The notes under the pieces were generated by a model, which had not been told where the DNA came from, did not search any database, and worked only from the letters and a program-made list of their open reading frames with translations. Positions 13,411 through 20,683 of a stretch of 20,796 nucleotides of DNA are shown piece after piece (within the stretch, counting starts at the first letter, position 1; each line of letters starts with the position of its first letter). The DNA lies in the NCBI GenBank assembly GCA_035507915.1, contig DATJNS010000319.1:1-20796 (forward strand), read 5' to 3'. A program made the position numbers and the translations under genes. Source of the stretch: JACQAI01 sp035507915. Lineage in GTDB: Bacteria; Pseudomonadota; Alphaproteobacteria; Elsterales; Elsteraceae.

Positions 13411-15084
13411 ATGCGCAAAGCCAGCGTCCTGTCCTTGGTCGGCGGGGCCTTCATGATTCTCGCGCTGGCCGTGCCGCGCGCGGCCTGCGCGCAGGCCGCG
13501 GTCGCGCTCAGCGGCCAGGTGTCCTCCAAGGAGGAGGGCGCGATGGAGGGCGTGCTGGTCAGCGCCAAGCGGACCGGCTCGACCATCACGGTCACGGTCG
13601 TCAGCGACCGCCAGGGCCGCTACAGCTTCCCGGCCGCCAGGCTCGCGCCGGGGGGCTACGCCTTGTCGGTCCGCGCGGTCGGCTACGAGCTGGACGGCCC
13701 GCAGTCGGTCGAGCTGGCGACGGGTGCGCCGGCGAGCGCCGACCTCGCGCTGCGCAAGGCCGACGACCTGGCCGAGCAGCTCAGCAACGGCGAGTGGTTG
13801 CTCAGCGCGCCCGGCAGCGATCAGCAGAAGCAGACGCTGCTCAACTGCATGAGCTGCCACACCGTCCAGCGCATCGTGCATTCGCAGCACGACGCCGCGG
13901 AGTTCCGCGACGTGCAGAAGCGGATGGCCGGCTACGCCAACCAGAGCACGTCGCTGCATCCGCAGAAGCGCCGCGCCCAGCGTCTGCTCGAGGAGCGCGG
14001 CGAGGCGCGCGACAAGGCCCAGCAGCAGCGCGCCGAGTGGCTCGCCACCATCAACCTCAGCCGCTCGGCGGAATGGGACTATCCCTTGAAGACGTTGCCG
14101 CGCCCGAGCGGCCGCGGCACCCGGGTGATCATCACCGAGTACGATCTGCCGCGCGCGACGATCGAGCCGCACGACGTGATGCTCGATCGCGACGGCATGG
14201 TCTGGTACTCGAACTTCGGCGAGCAGAAGTTCGGCAAGCTCGATCCGCGGACCGGCAAGGTCACGGAATACGCGGTGCCGGTGCTCAAGCGCGGCTGGCC
14301 GACCGGCATGCTCGGCCTGCGTGACGACAAGGACGGCAATCTGTGGCTCGGCCTCATGTATCAGGGCGCGATCGCGCGCTTCGATCGCAAGGCGGAGAAG
14401 CTCGAGACCTGGAGCCTGCCGGCCGACATCAACAAGGACATGACGCAGATCAACATGGTGAGCCCGCGCTCGGCCGGCGTCGACGGCAAGGTGTGGACCC
14501 AGGACAACGGCTTCGCCGCGGTGCACCGGTTCGACGTCGCGTCCGGTGGCTTCGAGACCTTCGCGCCGTTCAAGGGCGCGCCGGTCGGCGAGAACCACAA
14601 CATCTACGACGTGATTCCGGACTCGCACAACAACGCCTACTTCACCGACTTCGCCAACCGGCACATCGGCCGGATCGACGCCAAGACCGGCGCGGTCAAG
14701 CTCTTCCCGACGCCGACCGCCAACTCGGCGCCGCGGCGCGGCATGATGGACGGCGAGGATCGGCTGTGGTTCGCCGAGTATCGCGGCAATCGCATCGCGA
14801 TGTTCGACACCAGGACCGAGACGTTCAAGGAATGGCAGGCGCCGACGCCGTGGTCGGCGCCCTACGACGTCGCGCTCGACAAGAACGGCGAGGCGTGGAC
14901 CGGCTCGATGTCGACCGACCGCATCCTGCGGCTCGATCCCAAGTCCGGACAGTTCGTCGAATACCTGCTGCCGCGCTCGACCAACATCAGGCGTGTGTTC
15001 GTCGACAACACGACCACGCCCGTGACCTTCTGGGTCGGCAGCAACCACGGCGCCTCGATCGTCAAGCTCGAGCCGCTCGACTGA
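13411..15084 (+). CDS. Secreted mosaic protein: regulatory-like beta-sandwich, c-type heme site, streptogramin-lyase-like propeller
   Basis: A 557-residue exported protein. Residues 1-28 are a Sec signal peptide ending AACAQA. Residues about 32-115 form a carboxypeptidase-regulatory-like beta-sandwich (SGQVSSKEEGAMEGVLVSAK, then GRYSFPAARLAPGGYALSV). A small cytochrome-like segment follows with one CxxCH heme site at 146-150 (CMSCH); Met172 is a possible distal ligand. From about residue 210 onward a beta-propeller resembles virginiamycin B lyase/SMP-30/NHL proteins: repeated blades such as PHDVMLDRDGMVWYSNF, GKLDPRTGKVTEYAV and AYFTDFANRHIGRIDAKTG. The start has a strong GGGAGGAG site. The signal peptide and CxxCH point to a periplasmic heme protein with a redox or ligand-sensing role; actual streptogramin cleavage is unlikely. 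Partner unknown. A hairpin terminator follows. Confidence 0.88.
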   Translation: MRKASVLSLVGGAFMILALAVPRAACAQAAVALSGQVSSKEEGAMEGVLVSAKRTGSTITVTVVSDRQGRYSFPAARLAPGGYALSVRAVGYELDGPQSVELATGAPASADLALRKADDLAEQLSNGEWLLSAPGSDQQKQTLLNCMSCHTVQRIVHSQHDAAEFRDVQKRMAGYANQSTSLHPQKRRAQRLLEERGEARDKAQQQRAEWLATINLSRSAEWDYPLKTLPRPSGRGTRVIITEYDLPRATIEPHDVMLDRDGMVWYSNFGEQKFGKLDPRTGKVTEYAVPVLKRGWPTGMLGLRDDKDGNLWLGLMYQGAIARFDRKAEKLETWSLPADINKDMTQINMVSPRSAGVDGKVWTQDNGFAAVHRFDVASGGFETFAPFKGAPVGENHNIYDVIPDSHNNAYFTDFANRHIGRIDAKTGAVKLFPTPTANSAPRRGMMDGEDRLWFAEYRGNRIAMFDTRTETFKEWQAPTPWSAPYDVALDKNGEAWTGSMSTDRILRLDPKSGQFVEYLLPRSTNIRRVFVDNTTTPVTFWVGSNHGASIVKLEPLD

Positions 15085-15096
15085 CGGCACAGGACG

Positions 15097-15128
15097 GGGA
15101 GGCGTGAGCCTGTCTCACGCCTCCCGTT
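15097..15128 (+). terminator. Hairpin terminator after the heme-propeller gene
   Basis: GGGAGGCGTGAG (15097-15108) and CTCACGCCTCCC (15114-15125) form a perfect 12-bp stem with a 5-base loop, starting 12 bp past the stop codon. The tail is only GTTAG rather than a T-run, so termination may be partial, but the stem is very stable. Confidence 0.7.
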
Positions 15129-15175
15129 AGAAAACGTCGTTTGTCGGGGCGGGCGGCCGACGCCATGTTTGCGCC

Positions 15176-15805
15176 ATGAGCGACTTTCCCAAGGCCAACG
15201 ACGTCGTTTTCACACCGGCGATCCGCCGCGCCCAGGAGCGCTACGGCTCGCGCGGCAAGGGCGCCCAGCTCGAGGCGCGCGGGCGCTTCGCGCGGCCGAT
15301 CCCCGAGGCGGTGGCGCAGTTCATCGCGCTGCGCGACTCGTGCTATTTCGGCACCGCGAGCGCCGACGGCCGCCCATACATCCAGCACCGCGGCGGACCG
15401 CCCGGCTTCCTGAAACTGCTCGACGGCCACACGATCGGCTTCGCGGATTTCCGCGGCAATCGCCACTACATCACGGCCGGCAACCTGTCGGAGAACGACC
15501 GCGCCTACCTGTTCCTGACCGACTATACCGCCCAGGCGCGGGTCAAGCTGTGGGGCCGCGCGCGCGTGATCGACGACGATCCGGCGCTCCTCGAACGCCT
15601 GACGATGCCGGGCTACGACGCCGTGGTCGAGCGCGCCATCCTGTTCACCATCGAGGCGTGGGACACCAACTGCGACCAGCACATCCCGCACCTCGTGCAT
15701 GTCGACGAGGTGGTCCAGCACCTGGCGGCCGCCAAGGCGCGCATCGACGCGCTCGAGGCCGAGATCGTCCGCCTGAAAGCCCTGCTGCCGGCGCAATCCG
15801 CGTAG
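15176..15805 (+). CDS. Pyridoxamine 5'-phosphate oxidase family protein (FMN split barrel), 209 residues
   Basis: A soluble flavin-binding split-barrel protein. An N-terminal extension (residues 1-45, FTPAIRRAQERYGSRGKG) precedes the barrel, as in the larger PPOX proteins of about 200 residues. Barrel features are the first strands DSCYFGTASADGRPYIQHRG (53-72), ADFRGNRHYITAGNL (about 89-103), and ARVKLWGRARVI (about 121-132). The C-terminus is a coiled helix (AAKARIDALEAEIVRLKALL). Relatives use FMN, F420 or heme; which applies is not visible. Many act in oxidoreduction of small compounds, none proven for this subgroup. No strong ribosome site is seen upstream of ATG 15176. It precedes the repeat cluster and the tricarballylate-like operon on the same strand. 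Confidence 0.88.
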   Translation: MSDFPKANDVVFTPAIRRAQERYGSRGKGAQLEARGRFARPIPEAVAQFIALRDSCYFGTASADGRPYIQHRGGPPGFLKLLDGHTIGFADFRGNRHYITAGNLSENDRAYLFLTDYTAQARVKLWGRARVIDDDPALLERLTMPGYDAVVERAILFTIEAWDTNCDQHIPHLVHVDEVVQHLAAAKARIDALEAEIVRLKALLPAQSA

Positions 15806-15977
15806 CGCGGCAGGGGGCGCCAGCCCCCGCGAGCGCCACCAGACTGCGAGCGCGAGGTCGCGACCGGCCGCGCCGATTTTGTTTGGCGCTCGCGGGGCTT
15901 CGCCCCTGCCGCGCTCGCGGCAGGGGGGCGCCAGCCCCCGCGAGCGCCACCAGACTGCGGCGCCCCTGCCGCGCTCG
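15806..15977. repeat. Cluster of alternating GC-rich palindromic repeats (REP/BIME-like)
   Basis: Two direct copies of a 43/44-bp element lie at 15806-15848 and 15916-15959; they differ by one extra G. Each holds a tight hairpin, GGGGGC-GCCA-GCCCCC (15813-15828 and 15924-15939), and ends in GCGAGCGCCACCAGACTGCG. Between them, an inverted relative (15885-15915) carries a different hairpin, GGGGC-TTC-GCCCC (15894-15906). It can pair with copy 2 into one long imperfect stem (15885-15948). The 17-mer CGCCCCTGCCGCGCTCG occurs at 15901-15917 and again at 15961-15977. Alternating orientation of short palindromes in an intergenic gap is the hallmark of REP/BIME elements. No transposase is in view. 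Confidence 0.75.
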
Positions 15978-16007
15978 GGGCGGGGGTGTACCCTGCCTCC
16001 CGCCCTG

Positions 16008-16013
16008 TATTAA
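16008..16013 (+). promoter_or_regulatory. Possible -10 box upstream of the tcuA-like operon
   Basis: TATTAA, within CTGTATTAAAG, is the only AT-rich segment in the gap and sits 36 bases before the ATG at 16050. The sequence 17 bases upstream (GGTGTA) is a poor -35, so this promoter is tentative; an activator-dependent start is possible. Confidence 0.3.
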
Positions 16014-16049
16014 AGTGGGGCGGATCAAGCGAATAGGGGCGGGGCGACG

Positions 16050-17543
16050 ATGGACGGCGGCAAGTACGACGTGGTGGTGGTGGGCGGCGGCAACGCCGCA
16101 TTTTCCGCGGCGATGGCGGCGCGCGAGCATGGCGCCGAGGTCCTGATGATCGAGCGCGCGCCGGAGGACGAGTCGGGCGGCAACAGCCGGTTCACCGCGG
16201 GCATCATCCGCTTCGCCTTCAACGGCATCGACGACCTTCTGCAGCTGATCGATCTCAACGACGAGGAGATCAAGAACACGGATTTCGGCACCTACACCCA
16301 GGACCAGTTTTTCGACGACATGGGGCGCATCACCCAGTACCGCTCGGATCCCGAGATGACCGAGATGCTGGTGACCAAGAGCTTCGAGACCATGGTGTGG
16401 ATGCGCAAGAAGGGCATCCGATTTGTGCCCATTTACGGGCGGCAGGCCTTCAAGATCGACGGCAAGTTCAAGTTCTGGGGCGGCCTCGCGCTCGAGTCGT
16501 GGGGCGGCGGACCGGGCCTGATCCAGTCGTGGACCCAGTCGGCCAAGCGCAACGGCGTCGAGGTGCTCTACGGCACGCGCGCGCTGTCGCTGATCAGCGA
16601 CGGCATCCGCGTCCACGGCCTCAAGGTGCGCAGCGGCGACCGGCTGTGGGAGATCCCGGCCAAGGCGGTGGTGTTGGCGTGCGGCGGCTTCGAGGCCAAC
16701 GCCGAGATGCGCACGCGCTATCTCGGGCCGGGCTGGGAGCTCGCCAAGGTGCGCGGCACGCGCTTCAACACCGGCGACGGCATCCAGATGGCGCTCGACA
16801 TCGGCGCCATGCCGTTCGGCAACTGGTCGGGCTGCCACGCGGTCGGCTGGGAGCGCAACGCGCCCGAGTTCGGCGACCTCGCGGTCGGCGACCAGTTCCA
16901 GAAGCACAGCTACCCATGGGGCCTGATGGTCAACGCGCGCGGCGAGCGCTTCGTCGACGAAGGCGCCGACTTCCGCAACTACACCTACGCGAAGTACGGC
17001 CGCGCGGTGCTCGAGCAGCCCGGCCAGTTCGCCTGGCAGATCTTCGATCAGCAGGTCGCGGGCCAGCTGCGCGACGAATACCGCATCAAGCAGATCACCA
17101 AGGTGACGGCCAACACGCTGGACGAGCTCGCCCACAAGCTCGACGACGTCGATCCCGAGGGCTTCCTCAGGACCATCAAGGAATACAACGCCGCAGTGCA
17201 GACGCAGATTCCCTACAATCCCAACGTCAAGGACGGCCGCTGCACCAAGGGCCTCAGGATCAACAAGACCAACTGGGCCAACACGATCGAGAAGCCGCCG
17301 TTCGAGGCCTATGCGACCACCTGCGGCATCACGTTCACGTTCGGCGGTCTGCGCATCGACACCAGCGGCAACGTGCTCGACACCGAGCAGCGGCCGATCC
17401 CCGGCCTCTACGCCGCGGGCGAGCTGGTCGGCGGGCTGTTCTATTTCAACTATCCGGGCGGCACCGGCCTGATGGCGGGCGCGGTGTTCGGCAAGGTTGC
17501 CGGCGACGGCGCCGGCAAGGCCGCCGCGACGATCAAGATCTAA
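16050..17543 (+). CDS. tcuA: FAD-dependent tricarballylate dehydrogenase-like flavoprotein (TcuA family)
   Basis: A 497-residue flavoprotein of the fumarate reductase/succinate dehydrogenase family. The FAD dinucleotide fold is at the N-terminus (VVVVGGGNAAFSAA, residues 8-21, acidic Glu35 ending strand 2). GGNSRFTAG at 43-51 parallels the GGNS-R segment of TcuA. The C-terminal FAD-site block is RPIPGLYAAGELVGGLFYFN, then YPGGTGLMAGAVFG. TcuA oxidises tricarballylate to cis-aconitate in Salmonella. There TcuB (Fe-S/heme electron acceptor) and TcuC (transporter) are linked; neither is in this window. It is cytosolic and lacks a signal peptide. It starts an operon with MmgE/PrpD and an alcohol dehydrogenase. 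The family call is firm, but the substrate may be another polycarboxylate. Confidence 0.82.
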   Translation: MDGGKYDVVVVGGGNAAFSAAMAAREHGAEVLMIERAPEDESGGNSRFTAGIIRFAFNGIDDLLQLIDLNDEEIKNTDFGTYTQDQFFDDMGRITQYRSDPEMTEMLVTKSFETMVWMRKKGIRFVPIYGRQAFKIDGKFKFWGGLALESWGGGPGLIQSWTQSAKRNGVEVLYGTRALSLISDGIRVHGLKVRSGDRLWEIPAKAVVLACGGFEANAEMRTRYLGPGWELAKVRGTRFNTGDGIQMALDIGAMPFGNWSGCHAVGWERNAPEFGDLAVGDQFQKHSYPWGLMVNARGERFVDEGADFRNYTYAKYGRAVLEQPGQFAWQIFDQQVAGQLRDEYRIKQITKVTANTLDELAHKLDDVDPEGFLRTIKEYNAAVQTQIPYNPNVKDGRCTKGLRINKTNWANTIEKPPFEAYATTCGITFTFGGLRIDTSGNVLDTEQRPIPGLYAAGELVGGLFYFNYPGGTGLMAGAVFGKVAGDGAGKAAATIKI

Positions 17544-17566
17544 GGCAAGATCCGAGGGAGGCGACG

Positions 17567-18928
17567 ATGACCAAGGGCGTGATGAAGACGTTCGCCGACT
17601 ACGCGGTCGCCGAGCAGACCGCGCCACTGTCAGACGCGGTGCGCCACGCCGCCAAGCGCGCGATCATCGACTGGTTCTCGGCGCTGTTGCCGGGCGGCGT
17701 CGTCGCGCCCGCCACCATGCTGATCGAGGCGTTCGACGAGCAGGTCGGCCACGGCCGCGCGATCCTCTACCCGTCGGGCAAGCGTGCGCCGGCGCCGGTC
17801 GCGGCGCTGATCAACGGCGCGGCGTCGCACACGGTCGAGTTCGACGACATCTTCCGCGACGCCATCTACCACCCGGGCTGCCCGGTAATCGCCGCCGCGC
17901 TGGCGCTCGGTCAGGCGCGCCAGGTCGACGGTGAGCGCTTCCTGCGCGCGGTCGTGGTCGGCTACGAGGTGTCGACCCGCATCGGCGCCGTCATGGTGCC
18001 GGCGCACTACAAATATTGGCACAGCACCGGCACGGTCGGCTGCTTCGGCGCGACCGCGGCCGCGGCGACCATCCTCGGCCTCGACGCCGCGCAGTTCATC
18101 CACGCGATGGGCACCGCGGGCACGTTCGCGTCCGGCCTGCAGCAGGCGTTCCGCTCCGACTCGATGACCAAGCCGCTGCATGCCGGCCACGCCGCCGAGA
18201 CCGGCGTGTGGGCCGCGCTCGCGGCGGCCAAGGGCGTCACCGGCGTGCCCGACATCCTCGAGGGCGAGGTCGGCTTCGGCAACGCGATGTCGGAGAACGT
18301 CGACTGGACCAAGGCGATCCAGGGCCTCGGCGAGAGCTACAACATCACGCGCATGACCGTGAAGAACCACGGCTGCTGCGGCCATACCTTCGCCTCGATC
18401 GACGGCGCGCAGACCATCCAGAAGGCCAACGCGCTGGCGCCCGAGCAGATCAAGGCGATCAAGATCGGCACCTACGGCACCGCCCTCAAGGTCACGGGAA
18501 ACTACAAGCATTCGAGCGCGTTCGAGGGCAAGTTCAGCCTGCCGTACGTGGTCGCGAGCGCGCTGGTGCACGGCAACGTGCGGCTCGACGCCTTCACGCC
18601 GGAGCGCCTCGGCTGCGCCCGGACCACGGCGCTAATGGACAAGATCACGATCGGCGTCGAGCCCAAGCTCGACGCGACCTTTCCGAAGCAGCGCGCCGCG
18701 CTGGTCGAGATCGAGACGGTCGACGGTCGCACGCTCCGCCACGAGCAGACGACGCGCCGCGGCGATCCCGACTCGCCCCTGTCGGACGACGAGCTGGTCG
18801 GCAAGTTCCACGAGCTCGCGGGCTCGGCGATCGGCGACGGCTCGCGTTCGCTGGTCGACGCGCTGTGGGCGATCGACCGCCGGCCGGCGCTCGACCTGCC
18901 GTTCGGCGCCCGCATCGCGGCGGAGTAA
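17567..18928 (+). CDS. MmgE/PrpD family protein (2-methylcitrate dehydratase / aconitate decarboxylase superfamily)
   Basis: A 453-residue protein with the all-helical MmgE/PrpD N-terminal domain and alpha/beta C-terminal domain; full family length. Signature elements are SHTVEFDDIFRD with HPG at 102-104, YWHSTGTVGCFGATAAA (150-166), SMTKPLHAGHAAETG (199-213) and KNHGCCGHTFASID (266-279). Relatives include PrpD, which dehydrates 2-methylcitrate, and cis-aconitate decarboxylase, which makes itaconate. His152, Lys202 and the His in C-G-H-T-F (273) match catalytic positions I recall from the decarboxylase; its Asp and Thr before the first His appear as Glu91 and Ile95 here. The ATG has GGGAGG 6 bases upstream and lies 23 bp after the tcuA-like gene. 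The exact reaction is undetermined. Confidence 0.88.
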   Translation: MTKGVMKTFADYAVAEQTAPLSDAVRHAAKRAIIDWFSALLPGGVVAPATMLIEAFDEQVGHGRAILYPSGKRAPAPVAALINGAASHTVEFDDIFRDAIYHPGCPVIAAALALGQARQVDGERFLRAVVVGYEVSTRIGAVMVPAHYKYWHSTGTVGCFGATAAAATILGLDAAQFIHAMGTAGTFASGLQQAFRSDSMTKPLHAGHAAETGVWAALAAAKGVTGVPDILEGEVGFGNAMSENVDWTKAIQGLGESYNITRMTVKNHGCCGHTFASIDGAQTIQKANALAPEQIKAIKIGTYGTALKVTGNYKHSSAFEGKFSLPYVVASALVHGNVRLDAFTPERLGCARTTALMDKITIGVEPKLDATFPKQRAALVEIETVDGRTLRHEQTTRRGDPDSPLSDDELVGKFHELAGSAIGDGSRSLVDALWAIDRRPALDLPFGARIAAE

Positions 18929-18933
18929 AGCCG

Positions 18934-20079
18934 ATGCGCATGAAAGCGGCGGTGCTCTATGAGCAGGGCAAGCCGCGCCCCTACGCCGTCTCCAAGCCGT
19001 TCGCCATCGAGGAGGTCGAGCTCGATCCGCCGGGCCCGGGCGAGCTGTTGCTCCAGATCGGCGGCGGCGGGCTGTGCCACTCGGACCTCTCGACCATCGA
19101 AGGGATCCGCCCCCGCAAGCTGCCCGCCGTCGGCGGCCACGAGGGCGCCGGTATCGTGCGCGCGCTGGGCGAGGGCGTGACCGGCCTCCAGGTCGGCGAC
19201 CACGTCGTCACCTTGTTCGTGTCGAGCTGCGGCACCTGCCGGTATTGCGCCGAGGGCCGCCCGAACCTGTGCGACGGGTCGATGAGCGCGCGCGCCGCCG
19301 GCACCCTGCTGTCGGGCGAGCGCAGGCTGCGCTTCGTCGGCGACCGCCCAAGGAAAGACGGGGACCTGCTGCACCACTACAGCAACCTGTCGGTCTACGC
19401 CGAGTATGCGGTGGTCTCCGAGAGCTCGGTGGTCAAGATCGACGACGACGTGCCGCTCGACGTCGCGGCGATCTTCGGCTGCGCGGTGATGACCGGCGTC
19501 GGCGCCGTGCTCAACACGGCGAACGTGCCGGCCGGCGCCGCCATGGCGGTGGTCGGGCTGGGCGGCGTCGGCATGTGTGCGCTGCTGGGCGGCGTGGTCG
19601 CCGGCGCGGCGCGCATCGTCGCGGTCGACGTCAACCCGGACAAGCTCGGCCTGGCGCGTCAGCTCGGCGCCACCGACACGGTGCTGGCGACCGACAAGGA
19701 CTGCGTCGAGCAGGTGCGCGCGCTCACGCGGGGCGGGGTCGATCACGCGATCGAGACCGCCGGCTCGATCGCCGCCATGCAGACCGCCTACGCGATCACG
19801 GCGCGCGGCGGCACGACGGTCACGGTCGGGCTGCCGGCGCCGAGCCAGCTGTTCTCGTTCGCGCACTCGGCGGCGGTCACCGACGAGCGCACCATCAAGG
19901 GCAGCTACATGGGCTCGTGCGTGCCCAAGCGCGACATTCCGCGCTACATCGCGCTCTACAAGCGCGGCAAGCTGCCGATCGACCGGCTGCGCAGCGGCAC
20001 CATCGGCTTCGACGGCATCAATGCCGGCTTCGACAAGCTGGCCGACGGCAGCGTGCTGCGCCAGGTGCTGGTGCCGTAG
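18934..20079 (+). CDS. Zinc-dependent alcohol dehydrogenase (MDR superfamily)
   Basis: A 381-residue NAD(P)-dependent dehydrogenase. Catalytic zinc ligands are Cys48 (GLCHSD), His69-Glu70 (GGHEGAG) and Cys183 (GCAVMTG). The structural zinc site has four cysteines, Cys99, 102, 105 and 113 (CGTCRYCAEGRPNLC). The cofactor fold is GLGGVG at 208-213, followed by VDVNPDK, whose first Asp after the strand favours NAD. The layout resembles class III-like/NDMA-type medium-chain alcohol dehydrogenases acting on alcohols or aldehyde adducts. It starts 5 bp after the MmgE/PrpD stop, so it is in the same operon and probably acts in the same pathway. A second ATG two codons later (MKAAVLYE) is possible. 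Substrate unknown. Confidence 0.92.
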   Translation: MRMKAAVLYEQGKPRPYAVSKPFAIEEVELDPPGPGELLLQIGGGGLCHSDLSTIEGIRPRKLPAVGGHEGAGIVRALGEGVTGLQVGDHVVTLFVSSCGTCRYCAEGRPNLCDGSMSARAAGTLLSGERRLRFVGDRPRKDGDLLHHYSNLSVYAEYAVVSESSVVKIDDDVPLDVAAIFGCAVMTGVGAVLNTANVPAGAAMAVVGLGGVGMCALLGGVVAGAARIVAVDVNPDKLGLARQLGATDTVLATDKDCVEQVRALTRGGVDHAIETAGSIAAMQTAYAITARGGTTVTVGLPAPSQLFSFAHSAAVTDERTIKGSYMGSCVPKRDIPRYIALYKRGKLPIDRLRSGTIGFDGINAGFDKLADGSVLRQVLVP

Positions 20080-20176
20080 CCCGGGCATCGGGCGCCGACC
20101 GGCCTGACGGTTCGCGCCGGACTGGCTCTACCCGCCATCGCGACGTTGCCGTAGGGAAGGCGGAGGAGGTGCTGCC

Positions 20177-20638
20177 ATGGGTATCTTGACCACGGACATG
20201 AAACGCGTGATCGCCGAGCAGAAGCTCGGTTTCGTCGCGACCGTGGGCGCCGACGGCGCGCCCAACCTGTCGCCCAAGGGCACCATGCTGGTGCTCGACG
20301 ACGATCGCATCATGTTCGCCGAGGTGCGCTCGCCCGCGACCGTCGCCAACCTCGCGCGCAACCCCGGCATGGAGATCAACTTCGTCGACCAGCTCAGCCG
20401 CAAGGGTTATCGCTTCAAGGGCACGGCCAAGATGCTGCCGCGCGGCGCGCCAGAGTTCGGCGCGCTGATCGAGCGCTTCTCCCACTTCAAGATGGACGCG
20501 GTCATCCGGGGTGTGGTGGTGCTGACGGTCGCCCAGGCGGCGCCGATCACCTCGCCGGCCTACGACGTCGGCGCGACCGAGCCCGAGCTTCGGCGCAGCT
20601 GGCGCGCCTACTTCAATTCGCTCGAGCCGGTGGATTAG
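20177..20638 (+). CDS. Pyridoxamine 5'-phosphate oxidase family protein (FMN split barrel), 153 residues
   Basis: A compact single-domain split-barrel flavoprotein. The N-terminus MKRVIAEQKLGFVATVGADG, then PNLSPKGTMLVLDDDRIMFA is the standard PPOX opening. NPGMEINFVD (about 63-72) and YRFKGTAKML (about 78-87) form later strands. The C-terminal extension (AYDVGATEPELRRSWRAYF) is common in the short PPOX proteins annotated only as flavin-nucleotide-binding. It differs from the 209-residue PPOX at 15176, having no long N-terminal extension. GGAGG sits 7 bases before the ATG. It lies 97 bp past the alcohol dehydrogenase, so it may be a separate unit or the operon tail. Reaction unknown. Confidence 0.9.
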   Translation: MGILTTDMKRVIAEQKLGFVATVGADGAPNLSPKGTMLVLDDDRIMFAEVRSPATVANLARNPGMEINFVDQLSRKGYRFKGTAKMLPRGAPEFGALIERFSHFKMDAVIRGVVVLTVAQAAPITSPAYDVGATEPELRRSWRAYFNSLEPVD

Positions 20639-20683
20639 CCGTCCGGCATTGACCCGCCGCGGCCAGGGTGGCGAACTGCCGCC

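Noticed and set aside
14040..15084. Streptogramin (virginiamycin B) resistance gene.
   Set aside because: The propeller is fused to a heme domain and a signal peptide in an environmental-type proteobacterial context; lyase activity is not supported.
13225..15090. Minus-strand frame continuing upstream of the Sel1 signal peptide across the heme-propeller gene.
   Set aside because: The Sel1 protein has a clear signal peptide and ribosome site at 13224; the extension is composition-biased shadow of the plus-strand gene.
15806..15977. CRISPR array.
   Set aside because: There are only two long copies, with a gap filled by an inverted relative rather than regular unique spacers, and no cas genes.
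15806..16049. Apparent protein repeat GAPAPASATRLR in a plus-strand frame after the first PPOX gene.
   Set aside because: It is the translation of the DNA palindromic repeats; no start or family supports a protein.
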